A DNA stretch of 64,000 bases from Tigriopus japonicus (lineage: Eukaryota > Arthropoda > Copepoda > Harpacticoida > Harpacticidae). A model generated the notes under the pieces. The model saw nothing but the letters and a program-made list of their open reading frames with translations. It was not told where the DNA came from and ran no database searches. Of the stretch, positions 50,740 to 62,263 are shown piece after piece. A program made the translations under genes and the position numbers. The stretch's first letter is position 1. Each line of letters starts with the position of its first letter. The stretch spans positions 7,194,250 to 7,258,249 of the forward strand of contig CM021323.1 of the NCBI GenBank assembly GCA_010645155.1, read 5' to 3'.

Positions 50740-53700
50740 ATATCATAGCTGACAAAGGCTCAATATTCCACTTGGTCAAACTAGTCAAAATTAAGAAGTC
50801 GTCGATGCAATCCGACTCCAAAGCAAGAAGTCGATTGAGAAATGTTTAGAATTTGTCGCTGACAAAAGGGGTGCGGTTAATGTCTCTCTCGCGCTCGTTG
50901 TCCATCGTTGAGACAAAATGTAAATATCTATGGGGAATCGGAAGGTTCGGTGAAATATGGTGTGGGTGAGAAAGATTTTTCTCCCTTAAATCGTCGGCTT
51001 GTCTCAAGAACGATCCTCCCACAGACTTGTAACGAAATTTGGCCGGAGGGCGGACAGGGAAAAAGCATTCAAGAAAAAACGAGAACGTGAAAGTTGGTTT
51101 AAAATGACAACTCTGTGAAAGCCTTTAAGTCGAGTGGACCATTCAGGTTTTTTTATGATAAATGATTTTCATACCGAAGTATGAAGAGATAAGACATGTG
51201 AAAGTGCTCGTAGTCGAAGGTTCCCGACCATTGGAAAGTTCGACCAAACAGCTTTTTAAAGTGGAACTTTGAAAGGAGCTCCTTCTTCTACCAAACTCGA
51301 AAGAAATCCGAAGAACATTAAATCGAAAGATTTGAATTCACTCTGGTCTTAAGTTGATCCTTCCACACTAAAAAACAACATTGTTTCTTTTGGAGGCCAA
51401 CTCAATGCATTCTAGGTTGTTCATTCTTGGTCCTGGGGGAACATTGTTCGATAGAGGAAATAACATACTATTTACGTCCACACACACACACACTTCAGTG
51501 TATTTTCCATTCGGCCGACAGTCCCACAGACATCATTACATGATAATATTTCAATTTCCTTAATGTCACGAACCCAGTTGGAGTTCGATTGATTATTCTT
51601 CACTTGGTTTGGTCGACAGGCTTGTTATTTTCAGTGAGGAAGCCACTTGGAACAGAACTATTGACAATGGATCGGACATGAGATTTCTGAACTTACGACA
51701 AGAAAAAGAGGGAACACTTCGTGTGTGAGGAGTAATGATGATGATAGAAAATTGGCCTTTTATTGGTATTAGATCAATTGGATTTGAGATTGATTTTCTA
51801 ATTAAAAAGGGGACTAATGCCAAATCTAGATATGAGGATATTGTCCGTCAACAGCAAAGTTATTCTTATGTAATGTTACTCTGGTCTTATCAGACGCTTT
51901 GCACTGCATCAGGATTTTGGTCGGTACCAAAATATTCTTGTTCGGAGAGTTATTCTTTGACAAGAATAATTTCAAAGCTTATTTTGCCAGCCCCTTTTTG
52001 CAGTCTTTCTTTCATTGCATTGATTTTTGACGCACTCATTTGACTTGGAGCTTCACTTTCACCTTCATAAGATTATGCGGGCTGATAATATTTGTATGCC
52101 TACAATTTTCCTGGATTTGAAACGCAGACTAAGTATTTAAGCAAAGCCAAACACCGAAACAATTAAATATTATTATCCTAAACAAACATACGTTTTGTTG
52201 ACAACAATATTGTTTACAGTAAGCAAGGTTTCAAAACAAACATTTTGCAAAGACACCCTTGCTTTTGACCTCGAACATTTTGGAGTGTCTTTTTTATGGA
52301 AAACATACATGGAATAAATAACACAGGTTCGAGCCAGATGGATTTATCAATGGTAGGAAATGTTCGATGAAAACCATTTTACGACCTGAACTTTTGTTAT
52401 CTCTCGCTAAATCTCTGACTTTGGGTCCACTTGTTCCACATTGAAGGCCATAATTGAACCGTTTCGACAGTTTTGTTGGCAAACAATGAGGACGACTTCT
52501 CTAACAAATAGCTCTCTCCATTTTTTTTCTGGTTCTGTTCAAGAGAAAAAACACGGGAACCTTCATTTCGCACTCAAACTCCAGAGCACAATTGTCGGAA
52601 GAGTAAATTTTATCTGGTAGATAGTAGAACTAAGGAGAGCTTAGCTTTGTTACTGAGCAAGAAGCAATTGACGCGAGAACGAACGCTAAAGTGCATCTCA
52701 CCCGTTGGCTGCTTCAATTTGTTTGCTCAAGTCTTCACGAAATGCTGAAAACTCTATTACTTTGATTGCCGAGCTTGTCACAGGAGAGAACTTCTGGTCC
52801 TTCCAATTTCGTAGATGGCGGTTTTGCTATTCATATGGAAAAGGTCTGATGCGATGATCTAGTAATTGATCTATTAGAAAGAAAAAAGAAAATAAGTTAA
52901 GTTCCATAATGATCCATAATGTCATGAGATCAATGATTTATTTCGAATAAGGCGATTATAGCAAACTTGGATTCAATAATACTGCATTTGAATTAATTCA
53001 TTTCCACTCTTCCAACACATCAATGTCTAAAAGGCAAATGAATATATGATTCTGTTCAGTTTCCATGTCAATTTTTCCATTATTTAAAAGTTGTTTAGTG
53101 TTTGATTTAAAGAATTTTATATTCTTAGAGATAGCAGAATCATGTTGAGGCGTTCGTGATGACAGGAAAAAAAATGGTGGCGCCCTCTATTTACGTAAAA
53201 AAGACAAAAAGATATGCATTTTTGCTTTTTAAGTTCCAACTTCTCCTATCCATCTAGTGTGACGTCAACAATTTGAGTATATAACTAGAATGATTAAATC
53301 CCTTTCCGATGGAATTCATATTTACCTAGTTTTACGGTATTAAGAGCCAAAATGGCCAAAAACCATAAAAATTCTGTTGATAGTAAAATGAATTCAAAAA
53401 CTAACGTGGATAAAAATCTCCACTAGTTATATGAACTTGTTTTACTTTACGGCTTTAGTATAAATTGCCCTAAAAATATTTTCGCACATACATTTGCTTA
53501 TCCGTTTTCACCCCTATTTCTGCATGAAATTGACTTGATCTCATTTCTTCGTCCCACGGGCTGATTTTGGATTTTATCGGAAACAAATGAGTTTTGTGCC
53601 TCATTCCTGGAGTGATTGTCATTTGGATAAAACCTGGCACGAATATTCTCAGAAGTGAGGGAAGAATGTCTTGAACTTCAAACGTGATTGTTATCCCTCT

Positions 53701-56700
53701 CATTGGAGAAAGATTCATGTGATTGAGTTTTGTTCAACTTAATGGGAAGAGGGACCAAAACTTTTTCCCATTTGTTCGTTCATTTCAATTTTTGCTATTC
53801 CTCCTTTTGTCGTCCAATCCAGGCCTTTCAGAGGATGAAACCCAAAAAGGATCCATTTCAGGCGTGGATGTGACACAAACTTATGGACTTTTGACACTTT
53901 GTCTTATCATTTAGAACAGCTTGGGATAGCCAAAACTTTGGTCACAGATTTCAATTGGTTCTAGATTCGATCCTGTTCGTCAGATCGATGTACTTCAATG
54001 CTCAGCTTGAAAGCAAAAGTTAAATATTGAACTGTTTTTCACCATGAAGAGATCTCCAGGGAATGCTAATTTAAAGGCAGCCATTTTCATAGCTATGACT
54101 CGAGAATCGAGATAGGAAGATCTCGCTCTCGATGAGAAAAGTTATTTATTAGGTTCGAAGGAAAGGAGTTGGAGAATTTCAGAGCACATGTTGGTAGTGA
54201 TCCAGTGAAATGGAACAAGGAGGACCCAAGTTGGAAACGAATCGAGGAAATTCTCCTGATCAATTTCCTTTCGATGACCATCTTAAATCAAGTCTGCCAT
54301 CTCGAGATGGCCAAACAAAGTTGGAGCACTCAAATTGATTTTTGCACTGACATTTGGAGAAAATTGCTCACAGAAACAACACTACAATACTTTTGTTTCC
54401 CCATTCCGTCTCAAGCTATGCCATGTCTTTCAACTTTAAAGACCATTTCATGAAGTTTAGTGAATGAACTAGGTTGCTTTCCTTGTGTTAAACCCAGGCA
54501 ACAGTTAGTTAAAACACCCATTCAAATAGCAACAGGGTTTGGTTGAGCAATAAATTCCGTGAAAAGTTCTAACTCTAATTTTTGCCTCAACGACGAATGC
54601 ACTCGTATCAAAGACTCTCCTAAGAGGTCGACTGAGTTGGCTAGAAGTTCTAAAATATTCCAAAACTTGGAATCCCTTTTTCAAGTCACTTTCGAGTAAG
54701 GCTGCCTTTACTACTGTTCATCGAGAAGGCCGAAAAAGATAGAAGGACAACGAGGAAGAAGGCCAGGTAGACCTGCAGAGCTGGAACATGGCGAAAAAGA
54801 TCCAGAGAAAGAGAGAGTAAGGGCTCGTTCTGAAATTTGGGTTGGAACATCGGATGCCTCCTTCTGCTTCTTCTTGAAGGTTTTGAAAGCATAGAGTTAG
54901 AATTTCAAGATGAGTTGATATTTCGTATTTAGATCGCGAAAGATTTATTGGGGAATGTTTACCAAACTTTTAGAGGATAAGTAAAAGGAACAGTAATTCA
55001 ATTAACCATTAGAATGGTTGGAAGGGATGAATGGGTTGATTTTGAATAACACAAATGAGGTTTTTATTCTTGACTTTTCATCTCTATGGTTGAAGGCACA
55101 TGTAGAAAGATGGGTGAAGTTGGTGCAAGATGAGAGAGAACTTCCTGATTAGAAAATCTCAGCAGATATATCAAAGCTGATTTAAAATTCAGGTGGAATA
55201 TAAATGACCTCTCCTTTTCGATTCCAACTTGATTCTGAGAGGCAAGTTCTTGCCTTAAAATGGCATCAAACTCAACGCTTGATTTGGTGCGAACATCCAC
55301 ATAAATGACGAATGATGTTTTGGAAGTGGGCCGTTCATTGGCACAAGAAACCAAATGATCTCCTTGATCTTGCTTTACCAAAATCGGGATCATGGTTTGG
55401 ACGCTAGCTTGGAAAGTGTTCCTCGCCAAATTCCCGATCCTTGAAAGCAGGGTGAAAGTAATTGAACGACCGATTTATCTCCCATAAACGATGGCTTACC
55501 ATCTTAAATGGCAGGAACCTTGGGGGAAATTTGGAACGTATTGCGTCTCAAATGTTCACAAAATGAAGTTGGAAAAAGATCAGCCTTGAGACCATTAAGA
55601 GATGACATAAGCCAATCAATTTATCTACAACTACAACAAAACACAAAAGATTCAAGGAAATGATTCTTTTATCCAATCGTTGGATTGTGTTTATTTACCC
55701 CATAACCTCTTTGATCGTCCCATTTTGCTCTAGAAACCATTGGACATGAACGAAACGAGGGAACAAAGGGGAGATGAAGAGATGAAGGGCGTAAATGAAA
55801 CTGGGTCCATCCACAAGATTAACACATCCAAGTTCTGACCAGAATTTATAAGTGGATCAAGATTAATCCCCGTTTGGACCAAAGTGGAACAAAGTCTTAC
55901 TCGCTCACTTTGGCGAGGGTGCTTGTGGCAAAGTTACCCCACTTTGAAGAGAAAAGAACTTGGGAAGCATTATGAAATTATGGTCCAACCACCAGACAGA
56001 CATTAATAGCTGACTTGTTACATTGAGTGTTGTGCATTGGATGGTCATGCCATTGACCCCTTGAGGGTTATCGAGCCAATGCATTAGCACTGGAAACGTG
56101 GTGTATATACTCACTCACTCTTGTTCCTCTACCTGATTCGAATACCAATGAGTTACTGCTCTTTCTTTTTCTTCTGTTCTACGTTTTATCTGGCCAAGAA
56201 CCCTCCCAAGATTGGGGTGGGGATTGGAAAAGGGATGAAAAGGATCTCCTTTGTTCCACCCACTTGAACTTATCTATTGATGGCATCGAGGAACAGACAC
56301 ACGCGCATTTACAAGCAACATTACGTTCACAAGTTCACAAAAGAGAAGTAGGGTTGAGGAGGAAAATGTGAAACAGTATGAAAAATTGTGGTCCAGGATC
56401 AAGCCTGAGTGCCATAAAATGCAGCATAATTAATCCTACAATACATCCACTTTAAAGAGCATTCATTTCCTTGGCTCTTGTTGGGAAAAAATGTCCTTTT
56501 ACCTACGATCTGCTCAGGACCGAAAGTGTTCCATGTTTTAACTCCCAGTCAAAAGAGAGAGGGTTTTTAGTAGTGTCTCCATGTTCCGCTACTTGTCAAG
56601 CCATTGTGCGATTTGACAAGAGCAAAAAGAGGAACTTTAGGGATCCGTGGAACCACATGGGATTGCAGCAGTAGTAACAAGGGGGAACATGGAACATCAC

Positions 56701-58506
56701 AAAGTCAGATAGAACGAGAGAGAGAGAGCAAGAGTGAACGAAGACCGAGATCTCCCTTCTCAACAATGGCCAACTTTAGAGAAGAGAAGGGGGGATAAAA
56801 ATTGTCCCCGTATTCAGTTCACTTCAGTTAGAAGGAAGGAAGCTTGATCTGCCGCGAGATATGAAAATAACAATCATTTGGTGGATATTTTCGACATGAC
56901 GCGTACAACGTAATAATGGCTCACTCGTTTCGTGGAATGTCCCACCCATTCAAGCCATTGCCAAGACGACAGAAATGACATGCATATATGTAAAAAAGGT
57001 CATACAGTTTCTAACAAGGTCATGCAATGTTGGAGGAACGGGGGTCCTTTTTTGCCAGCGGGAAGCCCACTCTCATCATTGCCTAATGTACAAGTAATGC
57101 AAATGAGGAGACAAGTCAGACGACGACCAAGACCAAACACGGCTACGAAGCCATGAGATTGCGGGTAAGTACAGATTGTGCATTGCATACTAGCCGGTCG
57201 CAAACCCTTAGAATCTAATCTACTTCGTCTGACATCGCCGTGTCAGTTATATATTTTTCAAAGCCTTTTCTCAGCTGTTGGCTGAAAGCTGGCTTAAAAC
57301 TCCCGCTCGTTTTTCTTTAGCGTTGTTGACAGTCCGGCAGGTTTGCTATGAAGCAGGTTTAATAAATTAAGTTGCTTTAGGTTCTATGAACCAAGCAAGC
57401 AAGCAGCTTTCAGTTCCATGTTGAATGGTTTCCGTCAATTTTTCCGTCGTTATTTAAGATTAAAGACTTCCAATTAGGCCCGTTGGATGGTAATCGCAAG
57501 TTATACCTGCCTAGCCTCCTAACTTAAGGAGGGAATTCATTTCCTGTTGGGGGAAAACCTCAATTCGGCAACACTTGAGACCGCTTGCCCACGGAAAGAA
57601 CATTTACTTCCGAGCAATATGATGGGGGAGGATTTATGGAAGACATTTTTTGTAACTCATGTGGGAAGCTGCATGGCCATGTATGTAAGTTGGTTGGAGA
57701 GGGCTGTGTTTAGAAAATTAGCATTAAGGAAAAATGTTGTGCGTACTTTAAAATGCGCTCGGTGTTGGTTAAAGCGTTCATATTTCAACTTGTGGCTCGT
57801 TCCAGTTCTTGGAACGAGTTTCGCACAGCCTCGAGAAGAGGTCCAGAAAACAGTGTTTGTTCCCCACACACAGAATATCTTAGTATGAAGCTCTTCCTCA
57901 AGAAAATCAATTGAGTCATGTCGCTACGCTAATATTATGCCACGACTTGGTTGTGCTCTGGAACTCGCAGAAGCTTCCTGTTTCTTCAGAGAGCCTAATG
58001 GAGCGTATTCGTTTGGCTTGGTCAGTTATTCTATCTTCATGTGTGCCCAAGATCATGTGTTGTGATGAATGACGACACATGAAAAATGGGTTTGACACCG
58101 AAGCTACCCTAACCGAACATGGTTTATGAGGCCAAGGATCGCCGACCCAAGCTGATATTTCTCACTTCCCTCCGAACAAATGATTGCCAAGTCAATTTGT
58201 GAAATGAGCTTTTTGCGTACAGGCATCAGGGAGTCAGAGAACTCTCTGCTTGATAATTATCCAAAGTAACGAGGTGGGTTCACGAGGATGGACGGTCCCG
58301 TTGAGGGTCTTCGAATTGAAGCCGTTGCATCTCTGACTTAATCAACCCAATAAAGGTTGTTATTCATTCCATTTGATGTGGTTGGATGTCCCAGTTTTTG
58401 TTGTGGCAAACCATTTCCCTTCTCATCCCCCGAGGATCCTTCCGGCCATGTTTGTTGAGCATGTGCTCCATCACCCTCTGTTCCAGCATTTACCCTGTTG
58501 TTCATA
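50740..58506. other. Unannotated intergenic region
   Basis: 52000-53460 is AT-rich and empty. Protein-like minus-strand frames at 55429-55064 and 53718-53470 have plausible composition but no confirmed partners. A (CA)n run lies at 51480-51491. Confidence 0.4.
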
Positions 58507-60487
58507 CTATGTTTGAGGAGAACGACCAGCACCTTCACCACAAGAGCATCCTCTGCTTTCATTATAATCCATTACAATAACTGACCTCATTTCTTCGGAG
58601 TAACTCTGATTATGGCGGATGATGGCTCACCCAGCATCCACCCCTCATACTACTACTATCATGACGTACCATGGGTTGAAAGCCACTGAGCTTTCTTCTT
58701 GTACAAATGTTCACAGAATTACTTCCATCTGAATAACGACTTTTCTTCAAAAGAGATCTCGCCTCATTTGCCGCTTGGAAGAGGTCGTCATTGTTTCGGA
58801 ATTGGGAAATTATTGTGGGACATTTTTCTTCATAGTTTTGACAGTGGCCATCTCCATGTTCATGCATGTTTGAGGGTCTCTCTGCATACAAAGAACCGAG
58901 AGAGGGGGTGAACTGAAGTCAATACTACAGTAAAGCAGAATCGGAAAGTAAGGAAGGCCAAGCAAGAGTGTGAGTGCTATCTAGAACGAGACCTTTTCAA
59001 GAATGAATAGCCAGAAAAGTTGGTGCAACATGGTGCCAGTGGTCCTCGCAAGTCACCAAGGTATTTTCCCTGGTGGATCAGGAGGCTTGTTGTAAGGGCC
59101 AAACTTTCCGCGAGTTTTTCAGAGTCTTAAGTGCATCTTCAGGAGATGTTGATGATGCCTGTTGAGTTATGTGAATGATAATCTTCTCACATGACAGTTG
59201 CAACTTTATCTTGATGATGTCACGTGCACTCATGAGCCATGCAGGCTTCTTTGGCCAAGGCTGCAAGGCCGCAAGAGGAGGAGGACCTTGAGGCCTTCTC
59301 CCAAAATATGATCCCTGCATTGCATTCTCGCCTACTGCTTTGGCATCCGAACAAAGCCTTTATTCATGCCTCACCACTGCATCTTGTTGACTTTGAATGT
59401 TTAGACCAATTCCTCGAGACGATGTCAAATGCCAAGCGAGATATTCATGGCGGCAAGTCGAGGAAAAAAAGAGCAAAACTGGTGCCTCCTGGACAATCTC
59501 CGCCATATTTGAAAGCCATCTTTGAGCTCTGGCTTTTTTCCTGCATTTGGTGAGGGTCCAGATGTTTCGTAAAGGTCGGAATGGTCATGAATATGCAGCT
59601 ATCCGTGGAGGAATATAGGACGTATACATACATTATTCTCAATGAATCCTAGCTCCTTCTCTGGTTCTCTCTCGGTCTTGAAAATCCCCCTAAGGAATTG
59701 CCGATTTAAAGTCCTTTTTGACTGGAGCCAAACACACATACGGAAAAAGGTAGATTTCATCTGGGAAAATGCAACATGGTAATAACAGTCGACGGTTCGC
59801 TTTGGGCGAATAAATGGTAAGGCAACTTTTAATTTAGCAATAACCTCGTCTCTCAACGACTTTTCATGGCATGGGAATTGAGAATTGCAATGAAAAAAGT
59901 ACATTTACTCGGTTTGACCTTAAAGATAGGTTGCTTTAAATCTCACTTTTTTTCTAAAAAAGCTACGCATTATATTTGGCAATTAAGCGTAAACAGGATT
60001 CATAGGTACGTTCACGTGAGATGTGATCAAGATAAACAATCACGGACATGAGGTCAATAAGAGCTAAGTTTACAATCAACCTTACCTTAATATGACCATT
60101 ACCTACAATTATCTTCTTCTGCCCAACAAGATTTTTTAAAGCAATTTTATTTTGTGTGTAAATGATTTCGTTATCGATTTTGTTCTCCATTTCAATCTAT
60201 CAGTCTATCACTAATATTTACACCTGAAGAATAAAGCCAATAAAAACAATACATACAATGTGGACACTGAAAGTACAAAAAACGTTTCTCAATTCGGAAA
60301 CTCAGATGGTTTGATCGTTCGCGGTGATTTGGAATATGATTGTGACTTCATCATGACTACCTTCTGCTCGTGTTCCATGTGAGCAAACCGCGGGATTAGA
60401 ATTCCTCGAACGTGACTCCTCAATAACCTCTTGTTCCTCGGCCCCGGTCTCCATAATACTTTGCATACGTTTCACCGGATTCCCCAT
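58507..60487 (-). CDS. Candidate three-exon cysteine-rich protein gene (hypothetical)
   Basis: Exon 60487-60361 begins with ATG and ends at a weak donor (GTAGTC). Exon 58881-58670 follows a strong pyrimidine-rich acceptor (CCCCCTCTCTCGGTTCTTTGTATGCAG reduced here to its TTTGTATGCAG end) and ends at GTACGT. A 64 bp intron then leads to exon 58605-58507, ending in TAG. Phases match at both joins, giving 145 residues. The middle exon holds spaced cysteines (HCQNYEEKC, NICTRRK), and the last exon ends in RGCSCGEGAGR. Cys-x-Cys near a C-terminus recalls secreted cystine-knot ligands, but no family signature was found and no signal peptide is seen, so a 5' exon may be missing. The last two exons are better supported than the first. 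Confidence 0.33.
59239..59553 (+). CDS. Unrecognised 104-codon open frame (weak candidate)
   Basis: The frame starts at an ATG with GCC before it and a TGA directly upstream in frame, and runs to TGA. The product is mixed polar and hydrophobic, with a basic block KSRKKRAK at residues 73-80 that looks like a furin-type or nuclear-localisation stretch. A GTGAGG donor lies five bases before the stop, so it could instead be a first exon. It sits in the putative intron of the minus-strand 58507-60487 model, and the two calls are independent. No family was recognised, and a chance frame is the default explanation. Confidence 0.15.
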   Translation: MQASLAKAARPQEEEDLEAFSQNMIPALHSRLLLWHPNKAFIHASPLHLVDFECLDQFLETMSNAKRDIHGGKSRKKRAKLVPPGQSPPYLKAIFELWLFSCIW

Positions 60488-61004
60488 GTTCTCTCTCTCT
60501 TTCGCCCCTTTTTGAATTCCCCTCTCGCAATTCCCCCATTACTCATTGATCTGAATTTGGTTCGGGAAACGTCGCGGCCAAATCCCAGGAAGTCATCTGA
60601 AAATGCAGCCTGTCCCCTCAATGCACCCACAGATGTTCCAAACGAGTTACTCGTTGGCACTTGAGAAATTGGCCCCTACGCATTATGCAAGATTTGAGAA
60701 ATTCCCTTTTTCTTGGAGCCACTTGATGTTTCAACAAAAGCGTAATTCCAAACATCAAGTTATTCAACTGGTCATTGCAGCTGTGGATCACCCTAAAATC
60801 AAAGATACAATATAAAAATGGTTGACCAATAATTTAGAGATAAAAATCAAACAAATTCTTAAAACTCGTAAAAAGTTTATTCTAAAAAAATATGGCTAGT
60901 TTATCCAAATATCTTATTTTTGATGGGTACCGGAGGAAATTAAACCAAATTTGTCCGTGGCCTAAAACTTGTTGCATCTTAATTATTCTTCCATTCTAAT
61001 TTCT
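60488..61004. other. Unannotated region before the foldback element
   Basis: Overlapping frames on both strands at 60431-60664 and AT-rich DNA after 60800; no gene supported. Confidence 0.45.
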
Positions 61005-61541
61005 CTTGGCATAAATTTGCACATTTTTGAGGAAGATATCCCGTTTTAATAGCATATAGCAAGGGAACAAAAGGGGGTGAATGGAGAAGGAGAATGGCAA
61101 GGATTATACAGTCCAATTGTATCTGAGCTTTTTAAAAATGACTTGCTATTTTTTAAATCAATCTCTAAACGGAAATCCCCGTTCAAGAAGTTTTTGATCC
61201 CATTTTCCTCCAAACAGGTTGAAAAGCTGTTCCAGAGTTGGCACAAAAAATAATAATCGTACATTAATTAGTCTTGATTATTTACACAACTTTTGGGTCA
61301 GACTGTATTTTCAGCTCGCGAGCATGTGTAAGCACCCCTTTGTCGATCTTTAGTGGTTTGGATTCCCTGCCCTCAATAGCTATTAAGATGTATTGGTTGC
61401 TCCCCATGGACCCAACAAGAGCGAGCTTTCTGTGTAATCCTTGCCATTCTCCTTCTCCATTCACCCCCTTTTGTTCCCTTGCTATATGCTATTTGAACGG
61501 GATATCTTGCTCAAAAATATGCATATTTATCCCCAAGAATG
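61005..61541. mobile_element. Foldback / MITE-like element with ~100 bp inverted arms
   Basis: The left arm (about 61005-61110) and right arm (about 61433-61541) are inverted copies. Shared blocks include GATATCCCGTT, TAGCATATAGCAAGGGAAC and GGTGAATGGAGAAGGAGAAT. As a result opposite strands of the two arms encode the same peptide, CHSPSPFTPFCSLAICY. The ~320 bp loop shows no recognisable domain. The right arm ends ~620 bp before the ligase TATA box, so it could act as a spacer or an insulating or hairpin-forming sequence; that is inference. Exact ends are uncertain by about 20 bp. Confidence 0.8.
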
Positions 61542-62159
61542 GGTACCCTTCTTATGTTGCTTGCAAATTGTTTTTTTTTTTCAAACTTGAAGATTAACAC
61601 TTACCTCAGTGTTTGTTTGATCGTAGTTCATTCCCCTGTAATAGATATCGATTGGGCCTTAATGACCTACGAAGGTTGATAGATCTTGGAATTTCCTGAC
61701 GCACATGGGCTCAAATCAAATACTGATTATCATTGAACAAGGCCACTCGGGCGTAAATGGAGATGAATTGCATCACTCCTGGATATCTCATTATGAAGCA
61801 AACATATCTTTAATAGTACAGGGAGGAAAATTGAAACATAGACGTGCATTGAAGAGCGGTCATGTCTAGAAATGGGCGACTTGGCCAAATTGTGCAGATA
61901 ACTCATTGATCGGGATGGGTTTGTTTTGATGACACTCTCATCTGACAGGTGTCCACGCAACGGCTCAATTCGAATTTGATTATACAACAGGGTGTGGATC
62001 GGCGTCAATGCTCTTAATTGCTAAATTGATGTTTGCTTTGGCCATGTCCTCTCCTAAAATGCTCCTCGTTTGTAAGGCTTTGGAGGGGGGCCTTCAAGGA
62101 TCTGCATTGACATCATCATGCACACCTCTCATGACTTTTTATCTCGAGCCATCAGGGGC
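61542..62159. other. Upstream region of the AMP-forming ligase
   Basis: Proximal promoter DNA between the foldback element and the TATA box. The minus-strand frame at 62008-61730 has no support. No specific regulatory site was recognised. Confidence 0.5.
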
Positions 62160-62197
62160 TATAAAAGTCAAAATGGGAATCCCAGAGAGCATCAGTC
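62160..62197 (+). promoter_or_regulatory. Core promoter of the AMP-forming ligase (TATA box and initiator)
   Basis: TATAAAAG at 62160-62167 lies 34 nt upstream of the A of an arthropod-consensus initiator TCAGTC (62192-62197). Transcription from A62194 would give a 70 nt 5' UTR before the ATG at 62264. Position and spacing are what a focused TATA-Inr promoter needs, though TATA is 2-4 nt further upstream than ideal. No downstream promoter element was identified with confidence. Confidence 0.7.
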
Positions 62198-62263
62198 ACC
62201 GCTTCGGACTTCAAGCCTCCTCTTCCTATCAATCCTCCAGCCACCTCAAACTCAACCAACATC

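Noticed and set aside
55064..55429. 121-codon minus-strand frame with an Ig-like look (LVSCANERPTSKTSFVIYVDV shortened to LVSCANERPTSK)
   Set aside because: It starts with TTG, has one cysteine only, lacks the Ig tryptophan and YxC motif, and no partner exon could be joined.
61046..61264. Frame containing LWNSF, like the tail of LINE reverse transcriptases
   Set aside because: Only a four to five residue resemblance, inside a foldback element; no reverse-transcriptase core motif nearby.
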